A stretch of 45,574 nucleotides of DNA from Bog-756 sp050014755 (GCA_050014755.1 JBEKCS010000029.1:1-45574), one strand, 5' to 3'. Shown: positions 1-8,304, numbered from the stretch's first letter. A program made the numbers and translations. The notes: generated from the sequence alone by a model not told the origin.

Positions 1-184
1 CGAGATCGGCCACCAACGAGCCCAGGGCAGCGGCCAGCGCGGACATCCGGGCCGACAGGCCAGGGCAGGACCCACCGGGAGCGACAGCCGGGGTGGCACC
101 GGGAGCCGAACCGGAGGAGTTGGCCGGGGTGGCACCGGGAGCGACAGCGCCGGGGAGGGAGTCGGAGAGGGTGGCGAGCGCCAT
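1..184 (-). CDS. Possible low-complexity protein, truncated by the window edge
   Basis: An open frame on the minus strand runs from an ATG at 184 off the left edge (61 codons visible). It is bounded upstream by an in-frame TAG at 239-241. The visible part begins MALATLSDSLPG and then holds two APGATPA segments, so it is rich in Ala, Pro and Gly. It continues as an Ala/Leu-rich stretch that could begin a helix. It follows the metallo-hydrolase gene on the same strand after about 70 bp, so it could be the next gene of that operon. No clear ribosome binding site precedes the ATG, and no family is recognisable. A chance open frame in GC-rich DNA is a real alternative. Confidence 0.3.
   Translation of the reverse strand, partial: MALATLSDSLPGAVAPGATPANSSGSAPGATPAVAPGGSCPGLSARMSALAAALGSLVADL
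87..142. repeat. Two copies of a 20-bp direct repeat
   Basis: The 20-bp sequence at 87-106 recurs exactly at 123-142. The copies are 36 bp apart, a multiple of three, so in the minus-strand frame each copy encodes APGATPA-type residues. This looks like internal protein repetition rather than a regulatory element. Confidence 0.6.
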
Positions 185-254
185 GGGGCCATCGTCGCCG
201 ACGGGTGTATCAGGGGGGTGGGGAGCTCGATACGGGCCCTATGCGGGCCGGCGT

Positions 255-1004
255 TCAGCCCCCGAACATGGCCATCCACTGCTCGGGGGTCTTGAGGCGA
301 AACACGTAGTTGTGCGCCCGGGTGTCGCCCATAGTGGCCGACGGTTCGGGCGAGTAGAAGTGGCCGGGATAGAGGATCGTGTCGTCGGCGATCCGGGCCA
401 GTCGTGTCATGAGCGACTCGTACATGGCCGCCGGGTCGCTTCCGGGGAAGTCCGTTCGACCACACCCGTCGAGGAACAACGTGTCACCGGCGATCAGCTT
501 TCCGTCGACCACGAAACACTGGCTCCCGGGGGTATGACCCGGCGTGTGCACGAGAGTGACGGGAACTCCACCCACTTGCACGATGTCGCCCCCGGCGTGG
601 CTTACCAGATCGCTTGCCCCCACTCCGGTCGAGCGCTCGACCCAGGGAACCTCCTCCGCCTGCACATGGATGGGAACCTCAACCGATTCGAGAAGTTTGG
701 TGATCCCCTCGATCCTCCACCCCATCAGGTCGCCGCCCACGTGATCGGGATGGAAGTGGGTGGCCAACGCACCGACGCACCACATTCCGTCGGCGGCAAG
801 AATGCCGATGAGGTCTTCGATTCCGTAAGCCGGGTCCACGATGACCGCCTCACCGGACTCCCGATCCCCGATCAGATAGACGAAGTTGACCATCTGGCGT
901 GCCACCTGGTCGTCGGTGGCAAAGTCGCGGCCGGCTAGCAGCTGACGGAAGTAGAGGCGGTCGGATGCCGGCCGTATGGTGGAGTCGGACGAAACGTCGG
1001 TCAC
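255..1004 (-). CDS. MBL-fold metallo-hydrolase (glyoxalase II / persulfide dioxygenase-like)
   Basis: This 249-residue protein has the metallo-beta-lactamase fold. The metal-binding motif reads THFHPDHVGG (the HxHxDH signature). A second His lies in HTPGHTPGSQ, an Asp in AGDTLFLDGCGR, and a last His in LYPGHFYSP. The family covers hydroxyacylglutathione hydrolase-like thioesterases and ETHE1-like persulfide dioxygenases. The GCGRTDFPGSD segment is common to many uncharacterised bacterial members, so the substrate cannot be assigned. The start is a GTG at 1004 lying directly against a GGAGGG sequence, which is too close for a good ribosome binding site; a leaderless or slightly downstream start is possible. 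It is divergent from the acyl-CoA synthetase, with about 90 bp between the two starts. Family call sure; reaction unknown. Confidence 0.85.
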   Translation of the reverse strand: MTDVSSDSTIRPASDRLYFRQLLAGRDFATDDQVARQMVNFVYLIGDRESGEAVIVDPAYGIEDLIGILAADGMWCVGALATHFHPDHVGGDLMGWRIEGITKLLESVEVPIHVQAEEVPWVERSTGVGASDLVSHAGGDIVQVGGVPVTLVHTPGHTPGSQCFVVDGKLIAGDTLFLDGCGRTDFPGSDPAAMYESLMTRLARIADDTILYPGHFYSPEPSATMGDTRAHNYVFRLKTPEQWMAMFGG

Positions 1005-1093
1005 CCCTCCACTGTACGGGCCGTAGGGCCACAGGTCGTGCCGGCGATACGATCCGGGCCACGCAGCTGTGCAACCGGGGAGATGGCGATGCG

Positions 1094-2689
1094 ATGACTG
1101 GTTCCGATACGACGGCGGTTCACGAGTTCACCCGATCGGCAACCTCGATGCTCCGGCACTGGGCTACCGCACGACCCGATGCTCCGATGCTCACCTTGAA
1201 CGGGCTGACAGTTTCCTGGGGTGAGCTCTACGAACGATCGAAGCGGGTAGCCAACGCTCTGGCGGCAGACGGGGTGGTGCGCGGCGAGCGAGTCGCCTTT
1301 CTCGACCGGAACAGCATCGAGTACTTCGAGACCTTCTTCGGCTGCGCGCTGCTCGGCGCAGTCAGCGTGGCGGTCAACTGGCGTCTTGCCCCTATGGAGA
1401 TGGCGGCCATCGTGGAGGACGCGGGTGCCACCGTGCTCGTCTACGGACCCGACTACGAGGAGGCGGTGGCCGAGTTCTCCCCGAAGGTAACTTCGGTGCG
1501 CCGTTATGTTCCGATCGCAGCCTTCGCCGACTGGCGGGACGCCAGAGTTACCGGACCGAACGTCGATCCGGGATTCGAACCCGGCCCCGACGACGTCGTG
1601 ACCCAGCTCTACACGTCAGGAACCACGGGACTCCCCAAGGGGGCGATGATCTCGGGCAGGAACATCCAGACCATCCTGAGCGGGGCGGTCGAGGTGTTCG
1701 GAATCAGAGGTGACACCGTGTCGATGGTGGCGATGCCCCTGTTCCACATTGGGGGCACCGGATGGGCTCTGTCAGGAATGTCACGTGGCGGTCATTCGGT
1801 GATCGTGCGCGACATCGACCCGGCCGACATCCTGCGGATCATCGACGAGCACCGGATCACCGAGACTTTCGTCGTACCCGCGGTCCTCATGTTCCTACTC
1901 GGGACCCCACAGTTGGCCGATTCCGACGTCAGTTCGCTTCGCACCATCTACTACGGGGCCTCTCCCATCAGCGAGGACGTCCTAGTGAAGTCGATGCGTG
2001 CCCTGGGGTGCGACTTCGCCCAGGTTTACGGGCTCACCGAGACGACCGGGGCGATCACCTCGCTGATGCCCGAGGACCATGATCCCGACGGCCCGCGGGC
2101 CAATCTCCTGCGTTCGGCGGGTCGACCCTTTTCCCACGTCGAGCTCCGCATCGTGGACTCGGGCACCGGGAAGGAGCTATCCGCCGGGGCGGTCGGCGAG
2201 GTCATGACCCGCTCCAGTCAGAACATGCTCGGATACTGGAACAAGCCGGACGAAACCGCCGCGGTCATCTCCGACGACGGCTGGTTCCGCACCGGTGACG
2301 CCGGGTGGCTCAGCGAGGATGGCTACCTGTTTCTGCACGACCGCATCAAGGACATGATCGTTTCCGGCGGCGAGAATGTGTACCCGGCCGAGGTGGAGAA
2401 TGCCCTACTGGCCCACCCAGCGGTGGCCGACGCCGCGGTCATCGGCGTGCCGGACGACCGCTGGGGCGAGACGGTCAAGGCTGTCGTCGTGAAGTCACCG
2501 GACGGCGATGAGGACGAGCAGACGCTGGCCACCGACATCATCACCTCGACGAGAAATCGCCTGGCCCACTACAAGTGTCCGACGTCGATCGATTTCGTGG
2601 ACGCTCTTCCCCGCAATCCATCGGGCAAGGTCCTCAAGCGCGAGCTCCGCGCCCCCTACTGGGAGGGACGGGAGCGCAACATCAGCTGA
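1094..2689 (+). CDS. Acyl-CoA synthetase (AMP-binding, FadD-like)
   Basis: This 531-residue adenylate-forming enzyme would activate a carboxylic acid with ATP and join it to CoA. The phosphate-binding loop YTSGTTGLPKG lies near residues 173-183. The motif YGLTETTG follows around residue 315. The hinge and nucleotide-binding region GDAGWLSEDGYLF and the segment SGGENVYPAEVE come next, and the C-terminal catalytic lysine lies in NPSGKVLKRE. Length and motif order fit the long-chain fatty-acid/aryl acid CoA ligase group; the acid itself cannot be told. The reading frame is open further upstream, but the ATG at 1094 is preceded by GGGGAG and begins the conserved part. It is divergent from the metallo-hydrolase gene and appears to be a single-gene unit. 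Confidence 0.9.
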   Translation: MTGSDTTAVHEFTRSATSMLRHWATARPDAPMLTLNGLTVSWGELYERSKRVANALAADGVVRGERVAFLDRNSIEYFETFFGCALLGAVSVAVNWRLAPMEMAAIVEDAGATVLVYGPDYEEAVAEFSPKVTSVRRYVPIAAFADWRDARVTGPNVDPGFEPGPDDVVTQLYTSGTTGLPKGAMISGRNIQTILSGAVEVFGIRGDTVSMVAMPLFHIGGTGWALSGMSRGGHSVIVRDIDPADILRIIDEHRITETFVVPAVLMFLLGTPQLADSDVSSLRTIYYGASPISEDVLVKSMRALGCDFAQVYGLTETTGAITSLMPEDHDPDGPRANLLRSAGRPFSHVELRIVDSGTGKELSAGAVGEVMTRSSQNMLGYWNKPDETAAVISDDGWFRTGDAGWLSEDGYLFLHDRIKDMIVSGGENVYPAEVENALLAHPAVADAAVIGVPDDRWGETVKAVVVKSPDGDEDEQTLATDIITSTRNRLAHYKCPTSIDFVDALPRNPSGKVLKRELRAPYWEGRERNIS

Positions 2690-2716
2690 GTCCTGAGTCG
2701 TTCCGGGCCGAACGAA

Positions 2717-3031
2717 TCAGAACAGCGCGTCGGACTCCGTGTCCTCGATCTCCTCGATCTCCTCGTCTACGGTCCCATCCTGGCCAATGGCCTCAAGTCG
2801 GGGAACGAGCTCCTCGACCCGCATCCGCGTGCGGCGCAGCCGGTGGTCGAGCTCGTCGACGATTTCTGTCGCCCGCTCGAGCTGGTCGACCAGGCGGTCG
2901 ACGTCGACCACCCCGGTTTCGAACTCGGCGATGATCCCGTCGAGCTCGGCACCTGCGTCCGAGTAGCTGAGTTCGGCGACCGGCCTCGCCACGCCGTCGT
3001 TGTCACCGCTTGCCTTTCGAGTGGCCATCAC
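2717..3031 (-). CDS. xseB: Exodeoxyribonuclease VII small subunit
   Basis: This short acidic helical protein (104 residues) matches XseB, the small subunit that coats the large subunit of exonuclease VII and is needed for single-strand DNA degradation to oligonucleotides. The conserved core runs from LSYSDAGAELDGIIAEFE through VDQLERATEIVDELDHRL, a two-helix hairpin typical of the family, followed by an acidic tail. Its ATG at 3031 overlaps the stop of xseA by four bases (ATGA), so translation is probably coupled. A second ATG follows directly, and either could be used. The tail is longer than in the shortest XseB proteins but not unusual for actinobacteria. Confidence 0.93.
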   Translation of the reverse strand: MMATRKASGDNDGVARPVAELSYSDAGAELDGIIAEFETGVVDVDRLVDQLERATEIVDELDHRLRRTRMRVEELVPRLEAIGQDGTVDEEIEEIEDTESDALF

Positions 3032-4386
3032 TGGGTTCCTTCCCTCATTCCTTCATTGTCCGTCAGGTTGATCGTGGGTGTGTCGGTCACCGCAGAGGCG
3101 ACCGTGCCGTCGGCCAGCTGGGTGACGAGCCCGGCACCCGGGACGATCCCGGCCACCGATCGGAGTATCGACCCGGAGCCATCACGGGTGACCGAGTAGC
3201 CCCGCTCGAGTTGACGTTGGTAGTCGTAGGCACCGAGCAGGCGTCGTCGCTGGACCGCGCGCAGCTCCTCGAGCTCGAGCCGTCGGTTCGGCAGTCCGCG
3301 GAGCCGCTGGGACCGGGCGGCCAGGGAGCCGACCTCGGCGCGTACGGCCCGCTCTCCTGCTCGGGCCAAGGAGCCCCCCGCGGCCACCAGTCGCTCGCCG
3401 TGGCGGTCGAGCTGGTTGCGGGCGCCGGTGGCCATGGCCCGCTGGTGAGAGGCAAGCGTCTTATCGGCGAGGCGCACCCGGTCCTGGGCGATGCGTGCGA
3501 GCGTCGAGGCGACCGCTTCCACCCCACGCCAGAAGTCGAGTGCCGTCCTGGCCAGCTCCTGTCCGCACTCGGTCGGGGTGATGAAGGCACGATTGGCCAC
3601 CTCGTCGGCGACCGACAGGTCGCCGGTGTGCCCGATCCCGGTCCACACAGGGATATCCGAGACTGCAACGGCTCTGGCCACCGCCTCCTGGTCGTACGCG
3701 GCGAGGTCGGCCTTCGACCCACCGCCACGGACGAGCACGATGACATCAACGGGCTCGGTCTGCAGATCACGGACGGCAGCGGCGATCATCGCCGGCGCAT
3801 CCTTGCCCTGGACGGCTGTCGGGGCCACGGAAACGGCGAAGGCGAGCCCCGAACCCCTCAACCCGCCCAGGAAGTCGTTGTAGCCCTCGGTTCCGGGACT
3901 GGCTACGAGACCGACCCGGAGCGGAAGCGATGACACACGCAGCCGCCTCTGCCGATCGAAGAGGTTTTCGTTGACCAGGTCCTGGATCAACCGGGCCCGT
4001 TCAGCGGCCACCTTCCCCATCAGCGCATCGGTGTCGAGCTCGGACAGCTTGAAGTCGACCGTGCCGCGCACCTTGTAGAACTCGACTTCACCCCGGGCCC
4101 GGACGACCATGCCGGCCTCGAGGGTGATCCCGAGGCGTTCGAGTGTCGATCGGACACTCCGCCAGCGATTGGCCCAGCACTTGACACTCAATGTCGGCGC
4201 ACCATTGGACTGTGAGTTGGCCGGGTCGACCAGGTCGATGAAGCAGTGTCCGTTGGCGTTCACCTTGAGCGAGCGGATCTCCCCGGTGATCCATACCTCT
4301 TCGGGGAAGGACGAGCGCACCGCCCGGTCCACCCGGGCATAGAGGTCGGTGATCGACAGCGCCTGGTTACCGCCGTTGTCGGCCAT
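3028..4386 (-). CDS. xseA: Exodeoxyribonuclease VII large subunit
   Basis: This is the catalytic subunit of exonuclease VII, acting in the cytoplasm on single-stranded DNA during repair. The N-terminal OB-fold is visible from LSITDLYARVDRAV to about residue 105, with VWITGEIRSLKVNANGHCFI. The nuclease domain carries GTEGYNDFLGGL, then VDVIVLVRGGGSKADL and PVWTGIGHTGDLSVADEVA with TPTECG. In most family members the GIGH is followed by E-x-D; here it reads GIGHTGD. A long helical C-terminal part follows. The ATG at 4386 gives 452 residues, close to the family length. A GTG at 4416 is also in frame, and the much longer upstream frame is not supported. It forms an operon with xseB and is divergent from rnpB. 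Confidence 0.93.
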   Translation of the reverse strand: MADNGGNQALSITDLYARVDRAVRSSFPEEVWITGEIRSLKVNANGHCFIDLVDPANSQSNGAPTLSVKCWANRWRSVRSTLERLGITLEAGMVVRARGEVEFYKVRGTVDFKLSELDTDALMGKVAAERARLIQDLVNENLFDRQRRLRVSSLPLRVGLVASPGTEGYNDFLGGLRGSGLAFAVSVAPTAVQGKDAPAMIAAAVRDLQTEPVDVIVLVRGGGSKADLAAYDQEAVARAVAVSDIPVWTGIGHTGDLSVADEVANRAFITPTECGQELARTALDFWRGVEAVASTLARIAQDRVRLADKTLASHQRAMATGARNQLDRHGERLVAAGGSLARAGERAVRAEVGSLAARSQRLRGLPNRRLELEELRAVQRRRLLGAYDYQRQLERGYSVTRDGSGSILRSVAGIVPGAGLVTQLADGTVASAVTDTPTINLTDNEGMREGTQ

Positions 4387-4530
4387 CAGCCTTTGGGCAC
4401 GGGATTCGAGGGACACGGGGCCAGGATAGAACCAGGGTGGGTCGGAACGGCCAACGGCAGCGGAACGGCCTGGCGGTGATGCACCGACCGTCCTCGGGTC
4501 GTCATGTCCATCTTGTGGGACGATGGAAGG

Positions 4531-4930
<400 letters not shown>

Positions 4931-5037
4931 ACCTGCCGCCAAGGGATTCTCTGGGCACTCCCCGACACCGATCGGCCCCAGCCGAGGAGCGACCACGATT
5001 CGGCGGTCTAGGGCACCCTGGAGGCCGTGCTCAGTAG

Positions 5038-5058
5038 GTGTAGCACACGGTGCTACAC
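5038..5058. promoter_or_regulatory. Palindromic operator overlapping a putative -10 box of the toxin-antitoxin operon
   Basis: The 9-bp arms GTGTAGCAC (5038-5046) and GTGCTACAC (5050-5058) are perfect inverted repeats around a 3-bp centre. They end 7 bp before the antitoxin ATG. The right arm contains TACACT (5054-5059), a fair -10 hexamer, which would place the transcription start at or next to the ATG at 5066, giving a leaderless mRNA. Antitoxins of the Phd/YefM group usually bind such a palindrome to repress their own operon, so this is the likely autoregulatory site. Confidence 0.65.
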
Positions 5059-5065
5059 TCAAGGC

Positions 5066-5320
5066 ATGGCACGAGAACTCACTCAGCGAGAGCTTCGGAA
5101 CGAGAGTGGCGAGATCATGCGCGAGTTGGACCGTGGCGAGAGGTTCGTCGTGACCCGCAACGGCGTGCCCGTGGGAGAACTGACACCGCTCCATCGCCAT
5201 CGCTTCGTTGCCGCCGAGGCGGCGCTGGAGATGTTCCGGACGGCACCAGCAGTGGATACCAACAGATTCTTCGCAGATCTCGACAAGCTCTCCAGCCAAG
5301 AGCCGACCGTTCGTGGCTGA
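5066..5320 (+). CDS. Antitoxin of the Phd/YefM family
   Basis: This 84-residue protein is the DNA-binding and toxin-neutralising partner of the PIN toxin that follows. The N-terminal half has the Phd/YefM signature: MARELTQRELRNESGEIMRE, then a strand with FVVTRNGVPVGELTPL. The C-terminal half (residues 45-84, ending in DLDKLSSQEPTVRG) would be the disordered toxin-wrapping tail. The ATG at 5066 is chosen because it starts the family fold and lies just behind the palindromic operator. An upstream in-frame ATG at 5027 would place the operator inside the gene. The stop overlaps the toxin start by 8 bp, the usual arrangement for coupled synthesis. It lies next to the left end of the rnpB island. 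Confidence 0.88.
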   Translation: MARELTQRELRNESGEIMRELDRGERFVVTRNGVPVGELTPLHRHRFVAAEAALEMFRTAPAVDTNRFFADLDKLSSQEPTVRG

Positions 5321-5726
5321 TCCAGTCAGGGCACCTCGGGGTCTGCTCGATACTTCCGTAGTTATCGACCTCGAGCACATCGACGTCGCACGTCTCCCAC
5401 GAGAGATCGCCATCAGTTCGCTGACCATGGCTGAGCTGGCGGCAGGCCCCCATGCCACCGACAATCCCGATGAGCGTGGACGTCGACAGGACCGACTCCA
5501 GCGTGCCGAAGCGGTTTTCGAGTCACTTCCCTTCGACGCCGAGGCTGCCCGTGCCTACGGTCGCATCCATGCGGCCGTCGCCGGCGCCGGACGCAAGGCC
5601 CGAGGAGCACGAGCAGTCGACCTTCTCATCGCTGCGACTGCGGCGTCCGAAGGCCTTCCGCTCTACACCCGAAATGGCGCGGACTTCGAGGCACTCGGGG
5701 GCCTAGTCGACGTCATCGTGGTGTGA
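5313..5726 (+). CDS. PIN-domain toxin (VapC family)
   Basis: This 137-residue PIN-domain protein is a metal-dependent ribonuclease of the VapC toxin family, expected to cleave specific RNA and to be silenced by the upstream antitoxin. The acidic active-site residues are all present: Asp in GLLDTSVVIDLE, Glu in SLTMAELAAG, Asp in RAVDLLIAATA, and the Asp of NGADFEAL near the end. The GTG at 5313 is chosen because it gives the standard short N-terminus ahead of LLDTSVVID and overlaps the antitoxin stop. No ribosome binding site is needed if translation is coupled. Its exact RNA target cannot be read from the sequence. The catalytic set is intact, so it is probably functional. Confidence 0.9.
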   Translation: MADPVRAPRGLLDTSVVIDLEHIDVARLPREIAISSLTMAELAAGPHATDNPDERGRRQDRLQRAEAVFESLPFDAEAARAYGRIHAAVAGAGRKARGARAVDLLIAATAASEGLPLYTRNGADFEALGGLVDVIVV

Positions 5727-5832
5727 CATAGCCGCTGTGTTCGGGGACGCCTTGGGCGTAGTGCGAATACTTGATGTCCCAAAGATGCTCTGTACCCGCC
5801 CGTTCGATGGCCACATCCCTCACGACCCGCAT
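5713..5832 (-). CDS. Possible 39-residue small protein or gene remnant
   Basis: An ATG at 5832 opens a 39-codon frame that overlaps the end of the toxin gene tail to tail by 14 bp. The peptide contains GTEHLWDIKYSHYAQGVPEH, which has the varied composition of a real protein rather than the Arg/Pro/Ala bias of antisense frames in GC-rich DNA. There is no ribosome binding site in front of the ATG. It may be a small gene co-transcribed behind the NTF2-like gene, or the tail of a gene broken when the island formed. I recognise no family. Confidence 0.3.
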   Translation of the reverse strand: MRVVRDVAIERAGTEHLWDIKYSHYAQGVPEHSGYVTPR

Positions 5833-5848
5833 TGCGCCGTCAGATCCG

Positions 5849-6331
5849 CTATGGCAGGGTTCCGATGCCCGCCTCTCGCACTGAGTGCCTCAACTCCGAC
5901 TTGATGTCCTCCATGCCATCCTCGTTGCCCGAGTCTTCGGCCCAGAATTCGTCGAACCCATAGGTGTCGTGCTGGTAGACAGTCACCTCGGTGATCTTCC
6001 CATTGTGAATCTCGAACTCGACTGCGACGACCACGTCCAGCGTTTTCTCAGCCCTCACGGCAGTCTCTCGCTGAAAGACCACCGCCCGCCCTGGTTCACT
6101 GAGCACGTCCAAGACCTCGATCTTGAACGTGCCATCGGTACGTTCCCTCAATTCGCGCAGGAAGCCAAGTACCTCCTCCGGCCCCTTGTAATCACCGGCC
6201 AGGCTGCTTCGGCCTGGCTCATGCCACACCACCTCCTGTGCCATGACCACTCCCAGAAGGTCCAAATCACCTGACTCGAAGTCCTGGTAGGTCCGTCGGA
6301 CCAACGACTCGTATGCATCTTCCGGTGTCAC
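5849..6331 (-). CDS. SnoaL/NTF2-like protein
   Basis: This 160-residue protein has the cone-shaped NTF2-like fold. The N-terminal helix pair MTPEDAYESLVRRTYQDFES is followed by LVVMAQEVVWHEPG-type strands, the loop SLAGDYKGPEEVLGFLREL, and long strands ending in VAVEFEIHNGKITEVTVYQHD. These are hallmarks of SnoaL-like and ketosteroid-isomerase-like domains, which bind small hydrophobic ligands or catalyse isomerisation or hydrolysis. The last 35 residues (from about AEDSGNEDG) are an acidic extension beyond the usual domain. The GTG at 6331 has a GGAGG sequence about nine bases upstream. It lies inside the rnpB island; its ligand and role there are unknown. Confidence 0.75.
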   Translation of the reverse strand: MTPEDAYESLVRRTYQDFESGDLDLLGVVMAQEVVWHEPGRSSLAGDYKGPEEVLGFLRELRERTDGTFKIEVLDVLSEPGRAVVFQRETAVRAEKTLDVVVAVEFEIHNGKITEVTVYQHDTYGFDEFWAEDSGNEDGMEDIKSELRHSVREAGIGTLP

Positions 6332-6776
6332 GTTCCACCCCCTCCTCTGGCCCCGGATCCATCTTGAACCAAGCCTTCCACGGTGCCAAGAGGGAGAACG
6401 TCATGATCAAACGGGAGCGGAAAGGAGTGTCCCCTGTGCGGGGGAACCTCCCTGCGGTCAAACTTCGTTGCCAGCACCCCCAAACGGCCGTGCGGCCAGA
6501 AGGCGCCGACGTGCCCCACCCATCCAGTGTCGGGGGCACCGGCGACTCCTGCCAAGAATTGAATCAATAGCACTGTCTGGCAATGGACACGTCGGGATCC
6601 AAGTCGTTCGTGTGGAGGCTGTACGGCCAGCCGGTCCGCCGGGGCTTTCTGTGCGGTAGAGAAGGGTCGGCTCGGCAATTCGGGCTGAGCCGACCGGTAC
6701 GTCCCCCCGGTATACCGGCCGACCCGAAGAAAATGTCGGAGCTGGGATGCAAATCCAAACTCGACGACTTTGCGCG
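6332..6776. other. Non-coding stretch inside the rnpB island
   Basis: No convincing gene is seen on either strand; the frames present are short and compositionally random. The stretch contains a short symmetric AT-rich site (ATTGA-A-TCAAT, 6558-6568) about 230 bp upstream of the NTF2-like gene and a strong hairpin at 6665-6695. It probably holds the promoter of the NTF2-like gene and the transcript end of the lipoprotein gene. Confidence 0.5.
6665..6695 (-). terminator. Hairpin behind the lipoprotein gene
   Basis: The arms GGTCGGCTC (6665-6673) and GAGCCGACC (6687-6695) pair perfectly across a 13-base loop. The hairpin lies about 80 bp downstream of the lipoprotein stop codon on the minus strand. 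No T-run follows, as is common for actinobacterial terminators, so termination is inferred from position only. Confidence 0.4.
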
Positions 6777-7337
6777 TTAGCCCGGGAAGGGCCCCACACG
6801 CACCTTGGTGTTTGCCAGCGAATGTACGTACGGGTTGAGGTCGTACACGCGACCCAGTTTGGAAAGGTCGGGATTGAATACTCCGAGCGACAGGCCATTC
6901 GGACCCGTCTCGCTCCCCTCCGGGATTTCGAGCACCATCGTCTCCATGCGGACGGACTGTGGAGAGGTCGCCAAAGTTGTTCGGGGTTGGGGAGCTGCCA
7001 CGGAGATGCCGCATCCGCTTGGGCAATGGAATCGCCCACGTAGAACGACAACGTATTCAGGAGTGGTCGAAACACCTGCCTCGGGAATCAGTTCGTACAG
7101 GGCCGTCTGCGTCGACACGACAGCCTGAACGTCTTGCGGAACGGTCACGGAGTAGGCCCGAGCCGCGCCGACGGCCTTAGTGGCAAGGTCCAAGAGTGGG
7201 ACTCCGTCGACAACTGGGGGAAGTTGGTGAACGGCAGTGGTCGACACCGCCCTGCTGTGCACAGATGGCCCTTGGGCAGCTCGACTGCACGCCGCAGCTA
7301 CCATCGGGACAACCAGTAGAGCGGTGAGATTCCTCAT
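6777..7337 (-). CDS. Putative lipoprotein of unknown function
   Basis: The product has 186 residues from the ATG at 7337, with a short basic start and a hydrophobic stretch ending in a lipobox-like VAAAC (MRNLTALLVVPMVAAAC). It should therefore be lipid-anchored outside the membrane. The mature part is mixed alpha/beta in appearance, with YSVTVPQDVQAVVSTQTALY in its middle and two further cysteines in FHCPSGCGISV that could form a disulfide. I recognise no family. An upstream in-frame ATG would add nine residues in front of the signal peptide and is less likely. It is an island gene on the minus strand, divergent from the small membrane-protein gene at 7573. Confidence 0.6.
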   Translation of the reverse strand: MRNLTALLVVPMVAAACSRAAQGPSVHSRAVSTTAVHQLPPVVDGVPLLDLATKAVGAARAYSVTVPQDVQAVVSTQTALYELIPEAGVSTTPEYVVVLRGRFHCPSGCGISVAAPQPRTTLATSPQSVRMETMVLEIPEGSETGPNGLSLGVFNPDLSKLGRVYDLNPYVHSLANTKVRVGPFPG

Positions 7338-7572
7338 CCACCGTGAACCCCATGGCAAAGTCAAGGTTCGCTCCCGTCACCGAATCGTCGGTGCAACCGT
7401 AGTGCCGCTCATCTGCTCAGAAAGTGCGGTCCTGGTGCTCATCAGAGGTGCCATCAAAGTGATGCCGATCAGCGGCGCTCGCGATCTGCAAGCAACGGAT
7501 GATCCATCGGGGTCGATTACGCGACCCTCAGCAGGCGGTCAGGGACAGGGGGAAGTGGCGTCGACTCGGACC

Positions 7573-8061
7573 ATGAGCCATCCTGGCCAGGTGAAGCCAG
7601 ATGGTGCGTCGTCGAGGACTGTCGACAGCGGCTGGATGTGCGGATCGTTCCTAGGACTCGCCATCGTTCTGGTACTGCCAGTCGTCCTGGTCTTGGGAAT
7701 CATGTCTGCCGCTGGGGATTTTCCAGTCATCGTGCCGATTTGCGGCGGACTTGGCATGCTCATTGCGGCTGCAGGATTCCGGTCAGGTTTCATCCTCACG
7801 ATTGAGGACGATCGACTGCAGATGAGGATGGTCCTGCAGAAGTACGTCTGGTACTGGCAAGAGATCGACCGAATCGAAGCTCACCGTCTCGGGCCGAAAC
7901 TCGTACTGAAGCAGCCAGTGCGGACCGGCCTCGTCATGACGAAGAAGGTGCGCATTTCCTATTTTGATCCCCGTTGGCAAGACCGCCCAGTCATGCAGTC
8001 GGTGGTCCGGCGGGTGGAGCTACAGCAAGAGCGTGACAGAGCAGGCAACACGACCGAATAG
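7573..8061 (+). CDS. Small membrane protein, PH-domain-like
   Basis: This 162-residue protein has two hydrophobic segments, LGLAIVLVLPVVLVLGIMSA and the segment around VIVPICGGLGMLIAAAG. They are followed by a soluble C-terminal part of about 90 residues with alternating strands (FILTIEDDRLQMRMVLQKYVW, then WYWQEIDRIEAHRL, and so on). Two membrane helices followed by a strand-rich domain beginning with an 'I-x-D-RL' element resemble bacterial PH-domain membrane proteins. This is a weak likeness, not an assignment. The ATG at 7573 is chosen as the first start near the hydrophobic part; the frame is open for a further 112 codons upstream with no protein-like content. It is the last gene before the right end of the island. 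Confidence 0.55.
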   Translation: MSHPGQVKPDGASSRTVDSGWMCGSFLGLAIVLVLPVVLVLGIMSAAGDFPVIVPICGGLGMLIAAAGFRSGFILTIEDDRLQMRMVLQKYVWYWQEIDRIEAHRLGPKLVLKQPVRTGLVMTKKVRISYFDPRWQDRPVMQSVVRRVELQQERDRAGNTTE

Positions 8062-8228
8062 ATCTTCAATCGCCGATCGTGCGGTGTCCCCGAAGTGTTG
8101 TTACACGGGTGATCCGCAACCCCGGGACCGAGGACCATCGAACCACATACCGATGTCCAGCGCGGTGGTGCGGGAGTTCTTGGTCCGGGCTACCCGTCAG
8201 TAGCCGTTAGTGCCTCCGACTTTCCGTA

Positions 8229-8248
8229 GTTCTGAGGACGTTCTGAGG
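8229..8248. repeat. Pair of 9-bp direct repeats one helical turn apart, inside the right island end
   Basis: GTTCTGAGG occurs at 8229-8237 and again at 8240-8248, an 11-bp period, about 57 bp inside the right att-like repeat. The 243 bp between the membrane-protein gene and the repeat hold no gene. Phased short repeats close to an attachment site are typical of recombinase arm or accessory-factor sites; that role is inferred. Confidence 0.35.
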
Positions 8249-8304
8249 GTTGCCGGGCTTCCTCAAGCAACACCAGTCCAGCTCAGAGGCCATCTATGAC
8301 GGTG

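Noticed and set aside
1568..1584. Sequence identical to a tRNA T-arm on the minus strand (CCGGGTTCGAATCCCGG)
   Set aside because: It lies inside the conserved acyl-CoA synthetase gene, and no acceptor stem, anticodon arm or CCA end is found at the expected distances.
6328..7075. Overlapping long minus-strand frames between the NTF2-like and lipoprotein genes
   Set aside because: Both frames run through the lipoprotein gene out of phase and have no motif, start signal or protein-like composition.
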